Positions 1 through 8,424 of a DNA stretch of 28,605 nt are shown in pieces. Positions within the stretch are counted from its first letter, which is position 1, and each line of letters opens with the position of its first letter. Both the position numbers and the translations under genes were made by a program. A model generated the notes under the pieces. It worked only from the letters and a program-made list of their open reading frames with translations. It was not told where the DNA came from and made no database searches. The stretch spans positions 2,765,229-2,793,833 of the forward strand of contig BFEA01000158.1 of the NCBI GenBank assembly GCA_003427395.1, in the 5' to 3' direction. The DNA comes from Chara braunii. Its lineage: Eukaryota > Streptophyta > Charophyceae > Charales > Characeae.

Positions 1-56
<56 letters not shown>
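1..56. repeat. (AC)n microsatellite at the left edge
   Basis: Uninterrupted AC dinucleotides run from the first base to about base 56 and then degrade into ACTC/ACGC. The right edge carries the same repeat class in the opposite orientation. The array may be longer than shown, because the window starts inside it. Confidence 0.97.
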
Positions 57-60
<4 letters not shown>

Positions 61-491
61 TCACGCTCATACATACAACGCACATGCACACACGTAGACA
101 AATGCTCATGTTCCTGTCCGGGTACTGTGCGACGGAAATCTGTTATAATTACTGCTTTAGCACGCGCTGCTTGTATAGGACATACTACGACGTAGTGATG
201 TTGCCCGTCCTTAGATGGTTGGCTTTGAAGCACTTGCCTCAGCGATGCTCATAATGACAATATCAAAGCCTCGTCAGCTGCCGACGCTGACAGCTCGGAG
301 ATAGCTTGACGCTTCTGTGGCAGATTGAACGAATACCCATCAACCGGCCCTTTCATACTCAGACTAGAAACTATCCTCCATGTATCTGGCCTGCTTGACG
401 GCCACCTTCCTTCAGAACTAGTCTAGGCTATGTCCTACCTAAGTCTACTCCCCGCTGCTTGGTCTCCAACTTCCAATTCTTTCTCTAAGAT
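57..491. other. Intergenic stretch, no feature seen
   Basis: I find no reading frame of useful length, no tRNA-like boxes and no clear repeats here. Base composition is mixed. Confidence 0.6.
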
Positions 492-552
492 CCTAAACCC
501 TAAACCCTAAACCCTCAATCCTTAACCCTTAATCTTAAACCCTCAGCCCTGA
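492..552 (+). repeat. Short interstitial telomere-like array
   Basis: Three exact CCTAAAC heptamers (492-512) are followed by degenerate versions (CCTTAAC, CTTAAAC) to about 552. This is the complementary strand of the plant telomere repeat TTTAGGG. The array is far too short to be a chromosome end and is flanked by unique sequence on both sides, so it is an interstitial relic. Confidence 0.85.
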
Positions 553-1595
553 ACTCTACTAGAGGTGGATCAGGGCGGGACGGCACTTCCCCCCTTCTAC
601 ATCACAACTATCTGCAGTGCAACTCTGTCAATGCGTGCCTATGTAGTGGTGACTGTATTGGTATGAGCATGTGCCAGATGAGCATTGATGTGAGCGCCGT
701 TGTTTGGCTTTCAGTGACGATGTTAACCTCAGCATTATCGCAGGAGATAGTGGTTGAACAAGGGTAGGGCTCAAATGGCACCCCTATCCTTATTTTCTAG
801 TCTTGAAGAAGTCGAACTACGTATAGCTTGAAGGCTCGAGGTGCTGGTGAAGGGGATCACGTCTGAAACTCAGTGAACTTCCGAAGTCCAGCCGGCCGAT
901 CTAATTCCATTGTCCATTGCGGCCTATCCTCTTCTGCTCAATCTATCGTAGTGGTGTCCATGACAGTTTCTCATCTTTATTCTTTCTGCTCAGTCCATCG
1001 TAGTTGTCTCCATGACAGTTGCTTCCAACTAGCTGTCCATTATGTGTTGACATATGGTAGCTGTCCCTGCATAAAACTTGGGAATCTAGGGGGTCCGGTG
1101 TTATAGGAACGCCCGACCCCCAGGAGCCAAAAATTTGGACCGGATTTCGGCCAAAAAACTCAATTTTAATTTCGTTCAAAAAATATAATATGTCCATTTT
1201 GACGAAATGGCCGTTGGATGTGATAATGGGTATGTGGGAGGGAAAACTCCGTAGGGGGGCAACATGCATCCCCTTGATTGTGAGAGGTAGCTATGCTAGG
1301 AGGGGTCCCTTGTATAGGCTTAGTAAGTTAGTAGTAGTGATAGTTGGGTAGTCAGGGTGAATTTGAGAGAAGAATTTAGGTTAGTTCTATTTAAAAAAAA
1401 AAAAAAAGGAAAGGGGCAACGGTGGCCACGACGCAAACGAGTTTCAAATAGTAAAAAAAAACGTGCACCCGCAAAACAAACAGCCTCCGAGTTCGAAAAG
1501 GCAGTGAAAGCACCACGACTGTGACAGAGGCACAGATGTCTTAACTACAGGAGTGGGCCGTGGTGCCAGACAGGAAAGGGCATTGGGGGGTGGGA

Positions 1596-1598
<3 letters not shown>
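553..1598. other. Intergenic stretch with one short duplication
   Basis: No supportable gene. Overlapping short frames on both strands around 873-1269 show no recognisable domain. A and T homopolymers occur near 1393 and 1452. The only clear structure is the 37-bp duplication listed separately. Confidence 0.5.
932..1020 (+). repeat. Diverged direct duplication, 37-bp unit
   Basis: The segment at 932-968 recurs at 984-1020 with about five differences. Both copies share the start TTCTGCTCA and the end CCATGACAGTT. The offset is 52 bp, so this is an old local duplication with a short spacer. Confidence 0.75.

Positions 1599-1639
<41 letters not shown>
1599..1639 (+). repeat. 41-base guanine homopolymer
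   Basis: Forty-one consecutive G residues follow a G/A-rich lead-in (1585-1598) and are followed by more G/A-rich sequence. It could form G-quadruplex or triplex DNA. Long G runs are also a classic source of assembly and length error, so the exact count is not reliable. Confidence 0.9.
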
Positions 1640-1640
<1 letters not shown>

Positions 1641-1867
1641 AGGGGAGGTGAAGGGGAGTCTATTTTTGATTGAGATTGCTATTTCAGACATGCACCATGA
1701 GCGCAGTGCCCCGTAGTTTTTTTTTTTGCCTTTCCAAATTCAAAATACACCACGTCCGCCTTTGTTTCACAAAAAGAACTTGGTACCGCTATAAGATAGC
1801 TCAAGTTCAGGACGTATTTTGGGGGGGGAGGGCGGGGCGAGGGGGGCGCAGGTGCCCCGCACCTCGA

Positions 1868-2030
1868 GACCCTCAGTGGAGAGGAGAAGCCCAACTGCGA
1901 GAACATCCCTCCAGACTCTGAGTTTGTGCTGGCTTCATTCACAATAGAGAGCCTCACTGGAGAGGAGAAGACTGACTGCAAGAACAGATCTCCAGACTCT
2001 TAGTTTGTGCTGACTTCATTCACTATTGTA
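1868..2030 (+). repeat. 81-bp tandem duplication
   Basis: Two adjacent copies (1868-1948 and 1949-about 2030) share TGGAGAGGAGAAG, CCAGACTCT, GTTTGTGCTG and CTTCATTCAC at constant spacing, with roughly 85% identity by eye. 81 is a multiple of three, but no frame looks convincingly coding, so I treat it as non-coding. Confidence 0.85.
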
Positions 2031-2535
2031 ATGATATAACATCTAGTGATACACGACAGGTCACTCAGTCGTACAAACATACAACTTGTGGATCATCAGA
2101 CCCAGAGCTCGGGAGCCACAGTCTGAATCCTGGCATTTAGTTATGAAATGGATTCCTCTATCTTTGGCAGCAAAACCTCCATCGAATCTGATATCACAGA
2201 CTGCCAAATGACTGCTTCCACAATCTCTTTGCATGGTCCACTGCAACAATGCCCGATCGTCCATGTGACTATCAACTTATCACAACAACAGATAGATACT
2301 GTATGTTACAAGCTCGCCGCGTCTTTTCCTGATGTTAAAAAGGGGAGAAGGTCAGATATATCCCATTTACAACCGACCGGGTCGAAATTATTTCCTCATC
2401 AGAATGCACATGGGCATACACCAGTCTGGGTGCGGAGTGGCATCTGCTCATCCATCATGATGTGCAAATGGCCACGTAGTATTATGTGGGCCATGCAGTA
2501 CTGCATTGGGTATGATGATCGACTGACTACCGTCG
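2031..2535. other. No supported gene; one orphan frame
   Basis: An ATG-started plus frame of 133 codons (2148-2549) runs into the terminal inverted repeat of the next element. It matches no family I know and has no domain-like pattern. I treat it as chance. Confidence 0.45.
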
Positions 2536-3264
2536 TCACCCGAATATAACGCCCGGTCATTATAGTGAAACGGTATTCACCTGTTCGCAGTAGCCGATGC
2601 AGATCCCAGGGCTCGATCCCTAGTCCTCACCTTATCTGTGTACAGTATCTGTGTTGACCCCTGGAGTTGAACCCGTGACCTGTGTATTTGTAACTGTTGG
2701 TAGACTGTCGTAGGGTCCGTAGGTAGCAGGGGTTCGATCTGTAGACCTGTCGAGTTGAAGTCTTAGGGAGTTCTAGAAGTCGTAGCTGTAGAGCTTCCGA
2801 AAGGTCAAGGTCGTAGCTGCTACAGTCCAGAAGCGTCAAGGTCGTAGCTGCTACAGTATCGAAAGGCCAAGTCCACGGCCTTCCGGAAGGTCCTAGCAGT
2901 GGCCTTTCGAAGTTGCCCACGTTTAGACTGAGGCAAGTGGGCAAGTGGTGGAGTCTACCCGTGCTGAGTCAGCAGTCCCAGTCCCAGTCAGTCTGAGTCC
3001 TAGTCCAGTCCAGCAAGTACCGTGCGGGACTGTGTGCACTACGGGCATGGGAAAGGGCCAGACCAGCGAGCTACGGAAGTATAAATCAAAGGGCAGCGTC
3101 CGGCCATTCATTCATTCCTGTGGGAGCCATGCGGAAGCGCTGCCACAGCGACTTGTGCGAGGTGGTCTGCAGTGAGCCTGAAGACGAAGTGGGCGAGTGA
3201 GAAGAAGCTTAGCCATAGCGATAGGATAGCAGCGGCCATAGCCGCCATAGCTGTAGGTAGAGTT

Positions 3265-3346
<82 letters not shown>

Positions 3347-3635
3347 CACTGTGTACAGAGTATCACGTGTGGGATATCCAGGGCGATCTTGTGTGTGCGA
3401 ACAGAGAGTTGTGTGGGCACTGTGTCACCATAGCCATCGAAGTGAACTTGTATCTGAACTGTGTTCTCGGCTACCATATCTCTGAGTTTTGAGTGGGCGC
3501 TTATCGCCAGTTTGCTGCGCACCTGTTTGCATGCATGTGAAGAGTGACAGATAGCGAGTCTGATTGCAATAGCTGTATTTGGGGCATTTTTCAGTCCAGA
3601 TGCAGCGCTAATGACCGGGCGTTATATTCGGGTGA
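2536..3635. mobile_element. Non-autonomous DNA transposon, about 1.1 kb, with perfect TIRs
   Basis: The left end (2536-2562) and the right end (3609-3635) are perfect 27-bp inverted repeats, beginning TCACCCGAATATAACG when read inward from the left. The interior encodes no transposase. It holds a 31-bp-period repeat containing GTCGTAGCTGCTACAG (2804-2826 and 2835-2857), tRNA-like B-box motifs (near 2660 and 2736) and a 78-bp TG microsatellite. A second member lies at 21148-21258 and shares about 62 bp of the right end. The true ends may reach a few bases further out: the left flank CTACCGTC also occurs at both ends of the second member. Lack of a transposase and short TIRs fit a MITE-like element; the superfamily cannot be assigned. 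Confidence 0.8.
3267..3344 (+). repeat. (GT)39 microsatellite
   Basis: A 78-bp perfect GT array inside the 1.1-kb DNA element. It produces poly-(Cys-Val) and poly-(His-Thr) pseudo-proteins in several frames, none of them real. Confidence 0.97.
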
Positions 3636-5443
3636 AGAACTCCAACGCATGACTTTTTGCGCCCATCGTTTTGCTCAGTAATTTTTATTTCTGCAGTGCT
3701 TTTGCTCGGATGTGTCATCTGTGTCTGGCTGGCTCTTTCCGTAGGATGGTAGAATAGGATAGTTTTGAAAGTTGAATGCATTTTGTCTTTGAAAATTCCT
3801 TTCTGCAATCTTGCTCACATTCGGTTTTAGTTTTCCGAACCTTAGCAAGCACATGTGCGCCCTGTGAGAATAAAGGCAGCACAAGTTTTCTTTTGGCAGT
3901 TTACCTGACATGCTTCCATCATTTTTTTTCCCCGCATCATCTTGAATTTTGATTCCTAACCCATGACTCCTTCCCCTATCCCCGTCACGTTTACCCTTAC
4001 CCTTACCCTTACTTTTCTCTTTCTACCATCTTAGCTCTCCCATGCATCCTTGTGCCCGTCCTTTTTTGTGCATTCTCTAACTGCCGCTCTCTTTCATCCA
4101 TCTCCTCTCTCTCTAACTGCCGCTCTCTTTCATCCCGCTCCTCTCCTTCCTCTCTCTCTCTTCTCCCCTTCATCGGATTTGCCCAAGAATCATGGATGAC
4201 TATTCGCTGCATGGACTTGGGTTACATGCCGTGGGCTATAACCCAATCATGCAGCATGATCGCAAAACCCTCCTCTCTTTCCTCTTACCCTCATGCCCCT
4301 CTTGCACCTGAGACACTTGCTCTTTCCCCTTTCCTCCCAATTATAAAGTCCGGAAATAGTATCCCCTCGCCCTCTCTATCATCGGTGTAGCTGGATTGGG
4401 TAGATCGTCTAGCTTAGCGGATCAATGAGCATCGATAAAATCCTAGAGTCGGCCCGGGTGATTGTTGTGAAAGACTGCAGAAACTCAAATAAGCCGGACC
4501 GTGCTGATAAGATCAAGTGGGGTAATGGCTTGACTGTCGGCATGATGCATGCGAGAGATGATGGACTGTTTACGTTGGTGGTTTGGTGGTGACCAGCTTG
4601 ATTTCTCTGTGAGAGTCAGGGGATGAGGTCATTGTGTGGTTTCAGAGAAAAAAGTTTGCATGGGAAGAGTTCTTGTATCATTTTTAGCCCTCCAAGAAAA
4701 AAGATACTCACTTGCGTATGATATGTGTGATCTTTTATCGATTTACGTCTTCTCGTGACCCTTGTCTTTTCTTTGATGCATGCTAATGTAATTGTAAATG
4801 GAATGTGTGGATGATTGGTAATGCTGGTTTTGTGAAAACAGTGCTCATTCAACCCAGTTTAATTGCCTTAGAACGTTCCCAGCCTGTGACTGAGACCCCA
4901 CTTTCCTGAAGTCAGTCGTGATTCCTGTAGAACAATCATCAGAAGTGTGCATTTGAAAGAGATGTAAGAGTAGTGACACAGATTAACAAACCATGTATCT
5001 TTTCAGGCCAATCTTAATGTTTATCCTATCTGCATGATGATTTTGTGACTGATGAGACTTTATTTCCTTGTATTTAGTGTTGTTGTCTTGCAACAAGCCG
5101 ACGGTCATTCCTTGGGCTGCCATAGCCAGCATCTAGCTGCCGACTTTATGTCTCGAGTATCAATACAAAGATCACTTCTTGCAGCACTCGCCACACAGAA
5201 GAGGACTTTGAAAGGAGACAAGTTCATCAGCATTCGTCCATCTCAAAATTTGAATATGCAAAACGCATAGTAGACCATAGCCGCATAACGAGATACAACC
5301 TATACTCCAATGCTTATTTCTCGGCATTGTCGTAGTTCAAGAAACAGTGGCTCAGGATTTCTTTTGTTTGAGAGCCGCACACTTTGCACAATGTGGCCTA
5401 CTCTGACTGGTTCTCCTTATTTCTGGTTGAGCCAGTTGTTTAC
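3636..5443. other. 1.8 kb without a supported gene
   Basis: Short frames occur on both strands (for example 3608-3911 and 4616-4852 on minus, 4052-4390 on plus) but none has a recognisable domain. A (CCCTTA)3 stretch lies at 3993-4012 and pyrimidine-rich sequence at 4060-4170. Confidence 0.45.
4074..4135. repeat. 26-bp direct duplication, pyrimidine-rich
   Basis: A 26-bp segment beginning TCTCTAACTGCCGCTC occurs at 4074-4099 and again at 4110-4135, an offset of 36 bp. On the minus strand it reads as a repeated Glu/Arg-rich peptide (ERERQLE-like) resembling charged coiled coil. It could be a remnant of a coding region such as a gag linker, but the frame is only 67 codons. Confidence 0.7.
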
Positions 5444-5580
5444 ACCACCAGTACCTACCGGTTTTCAAGGAGTGTTAACGGCCAGCCAAGCTACAGTGCC
5501 GTTTCAAATGAATATAGCCGTGTGCGACAGGCAGGCCTATTCGTCCGAGCCCGTTAACGGCCGTCCTGGGTACTGGTGGT
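5444..5580. repeat. Small inverted repeat, 12-bp arms
   Basis: ACCACCAGTACC at 5444-5455 is exactly inverted at 5569-5580. Inside, GTTAACGGCC occurs twice in direct orientation (near 5475 and 5533). The 137-bp span could be a tiny foldback element or chance. No flanking target duplication is evident. Confidence 0.45.
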
Positions 5581-5738
5581 TTACGAAGATCGCCTTACAT
5601 AGGACCAAGTCCGATCAACCATAGGAGGCTGGCTAGTCTTACATGCCGGTTCTTCATGACGAGTGTCAAGGTGCCCTTGTTTGAAATCCTGATAGTGAAT
5701 GACCATGTTTTTCGTAGTAAGCCCAATATTGGTTGTAT

Positions 5739-5913
5739 TTTTTTATTTTATTTTATTATTATTTTTTTTTTTAAATGGGCCTAATGCCCGAGGCTGATAT
5801 TACCAATAAGAAGATTGAGGCAGTGGTCCTCACAGTCTACCCAAGGTGACCGAACCTGCTGAGAACTGGGCTCAGCGTCCCTCATATAATGATGATGATG
5901 ATGATGATGATGA
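5739..5913. repeat. A/T-rich tract followed by an (ATG)8 microsatellite
   Basis: A T/A tract with TATT periodicity (5739-5773) resembles the minus-strand tail of the SINE at 16611-17003. About 115 bp of unique sequence follows, with a small GGGC/GCCC hairpin, and then an (ATG)n array at 5889-5913. This might be a retroposon end, but I found no flanking target duplication. Confidence 0.4.
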
Positions 5914-6727
5914 ACTTCTGCTGATTCTATGTAAACTGTGAGATAATCATACTAATGATGGTGATGCTAATGATGATGATGATTAATATATAAAAAATAA
6001 TAAAATATAGAAGACTATGCTATATCAGCAATTATGGCCTCCTAGTCCTAAAACAACTCCTAGCCCTCCCTATACTAGGACATTGCATCTCAGAGACAAT
6101 GCCATCCTAACCAACGTCAACCATTGCTGACCTGTTCTCGTCACCTAGGCTATCCCTGGACCCATAGGTTGTCAACTTGTCAAGGCATCCCCCCCCCCGG
6201 TTCGCAACTGGATTTGGTATAGTTTATAACCTAATTTCAATGAGTAAGCCAAGAGGCCATAACTGAATCTCTTGCTACTAGAGATTCCTGACTGTGCACT
6301 TTCAAAGAGATCTACTTTTAGTTGTCCAATCTCGAGGGTCTGGTTTGTATACCCTATTCTTTCCTCCCTCAAGTAATTTGATCCTCCTTAATGCACCACC
6401 CATTCTGTGACATTTTGATTTGGGGGACTGGTATCCAGAAAATGGCTTTTGGTTCTGAATACCTGTAGTTGGCGGAGTACCGGGTTTTGGGGAATGGTGG
6501 GTCGCAGCTCCCGGAACCCCGCTTCGACGGTCGGCCAAGAACCCCCCTGTCACACGAACTTGATCTTGTCCGCTTTGCTGCTTGCGAACAATAATGGGAG
6601 TGTGCGGTGGCCCGTGTGGGGAGCCTAAGTTGATGACGCGAACCTTCCAAGCCTTACAAGCCTGCAACTGTGCCTGTTCAAAGTGGCCCGCTCCCTTCGC
6701 TAGTACCGGCCTGAGCCCGAATCAAAA

Positions 6728-6756
6728 TGCTCTTACCGCATATACCGGTAAGAGCA
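6728..6756. repeat. Perfect 11-bp hairpin with 7-nt loop
   Basis: TGCTCTTACCG (6728-6738) pairs exactly with CGGTAAGAGCA (6746-6756) across the loop CATATAC. It is isolated, with no T run after it, so it is not a bacterial-type terminator. It may be the core of a small foldback sequence. The function is unknown. Confidence 0.75.
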
Positions 6757-6927
6757 CTCTTAGGTTTGTGTGAACTGGTGGTTTAAGTTCGTTTCTGAGT
6801 AGACTGCAGGGATTCCCCACTTCGAATACAGGGACGATAAAGCAAGATACTGAAGTTGTGTCGTGGCTCACATGATGTGAAGGACTTCTTCCAGTACTAT
6901 CGAGTCTCTTCTTGCCGCCCAGTTTCC

Positions 6928-7098
6928 TTATTGCCACTGTTCAACTGTTGTCTCGTCCTTAGCAGCCCGTGCCACGATAGGTTCTTTTGTAATTTGTGAG
7001 AGCCCTTTATTAACTTCCTTATCTTTCTTCTGATAACATCTGTCGTTTGTGCCCTCGTCGCCGCACCTTCTGGCCTGCTCAAAATGCAGATTTTCCAT
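6928..7098 (-). CDS. Possible short coding fragment, unknown
   Basis: A 56-codon ATG-started frame on the minus strand, strongly charged (Lys, Glu, Asp) with the pattern MENLHFEQARR...KKDKEVNKGL...KDETTVEQWQ. The biased composition is more protein-like than neighbouring frames, but it is short, matches no family I know and has no clear splice partner. It may be an exon, a gag-like remnant, or chance. Confidence 0.18.
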   Translation of the reverse strand: MENLHFEQARRCGDEGTNDRCYQKKDKEVNKGLSQITKEPIVARAAKDETTVEQWQ

Positions 7099-7917
7099 GT
7101 CTCCATTCTGGAAGCTCGGTCTGGGGTGTCGGTTACCACAACCACTGCAAAACCTTCCAAGGCAGATCTGGGTGACTACTACCTAATTCCACCCAAATGT
7201 ATGAAGTAGCATCTAGGCGTAAAAGTTGTGTTGTATTAAGGAGGGGCATGGGCAACTTTTTGCTGCTCAAGGTGAAGGGGGCCACGAGGTGAGATGGTTC
7301 TTTCTACCTCACCTTTTTTCTTTTTGTGTAGGAAGTTGTGGTGGCAATATTCAAAGACAAACCCTAGCTAGCTCTCATTATTCAAACACAATGCTTTCTT
7401 GGGGAAGTGTGGGCTCAAACACAACATTTATGCGTTCCTTTCACATATAAACTTATAAAGCCTAGACTGTCGATTACGAAGGGATTTCTCTTTGGAAATT
7501 CCTGAACGATCTTCTTCTTTTCCCAAATTTGAAGACAACGCAACCTTCACACTGTGAAAAGTGGCAATCTTGATTCTTGGAAATTCCGACCATGGCGGGG
7601 ACTACTGCAAACGAGAATTTCCATGACAAGTGAATACTTTCCGGAACTCCGCCTTCCACCTTTTCTCCGAATCATGCAGTGGGTGAATTACATATCCCAG
7701 GTGTGCAGGGGTATAATATTCAAGGAGATTTGGGGTGCATGAAATTCCAGGGTTTTGGTCAACCGCAGGGGAACGCAGACCTAAGGGCCTCTGCTTTTTT
7801 TTTTTGGTATTGTTCAGTCTACAGGGTCCAATAAATAGATGTTTATCCATTGAAGACATCAGAATGGTAGAAACAAACCCTTTATGGCATGTGGTTTGTT
7901 TCCTGCATGTAAGTTTG

Positions 7918-7989
7918 GGATGTGATGGAACCCATGACGAATATCAAACTTCACCAGGATGTGATGGAACCCATGACCAATATCAAATT
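7918..7989 (-). repeat. 39-bp tandem duplication of the RT catalytic-motif region
   Basis: The plus-strand segment beginning GGATGTGATGGAACCCATGA occurs at 7918 and again at 7957. On the minus strand each copy reads FDIxHGFHHI, matching the reverse transcriptase block that holds the first catalytic aspartate (LDLxxGYHQI in many gypsy elements). The unit is exactly 13 codons, so the duplication is in frame with itself. The single-base loss just before it has already shifted the frame. Confidence 0.8.
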
Positions 7990-8391
7990 GCTAAAGTAAT
8001 TAGCACACCCAGTCGCATCAAGCAAATCGTCAATCCGGGGAAGGGGATACACATCCTTGATCGTGATATCATTTAGCTTACGATAATCGATGCAAATGCG
8101 AATCGACCCGTTTTTCTTCGGTACTAGGACTACGGGGAATGACCACGGTCCCGTGGCTGGTTCAATCCATCCGTTAGTTTCAAACTCCATAATCCTCTGT
8201 AACGCCGTTTTTCGTTCCACGAGGGAATACCTATACGGTTTGCAGTGAATCGGAGGATGCTGAATCTCATGCTGAATGACTAAGGATAGTCCGATATCTG
8301 TGTCTGTCACACTAATCGCTCCCTGATATTCCTTTAGGATTTCTGCGATTAGATGGTGAATCTCATCGGGCACGTACCGGGGTACATGCAA
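7951..8391 (-). pseudogene. Ty3/gypsy reverse transcriptase, N-terminal half, frameshifted
   Basis: This 146-codon frame lies in the same phase as the gag-protease frame upstream and is separated from it by one TAG. Residues 74-125 carry the gypsy RT finger signature: GWIEPATGPWSFPVVLVPKK, then GSIRICIDYRKLN, then YPLPRIDDLLD. After about residue 134 a one-base loss replaces the expected catalytic block with unrelated residues, and the true frame continues one phase over through the duplicated motif. The YxDD box and everything beyond it are missing. The first Met shown is internal; a working element would enter RT from the upstream polyprotein. Confidence 0.88.
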
Positions 8392-8424
8392 TTCATAGAG
8401 TTGGCTCAGTATTTGGATGGTAAT

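Larger units (their letters stand above)
5914..7859. other. About 1.9 kb with no confident gene
   Basis: Several overlapping short frames on both strands (6172-6667, 7474-7859) show no recognisable domain. A clean hairpin (6728-6756) and one short charged minus-strand frame (6928-7098) are listed separately. Confidence 0.4.

Noticed and set aside
492-552. Chromosome end (telomere)
   Set aside because: Only three perfect units, internal position, and unique sequence on both sides.
3112-3522. Frames with long Cys-Val or His-Thr runs
   Set aside because: Produced wholly by the GT microsatellite.
3993-4012. (CCCTTA)3 as a telomeric repeat
   Set aside because: The unit is not the plant CCCTAAA nor the CCCTAA type; it is a simple hexamer repeat.
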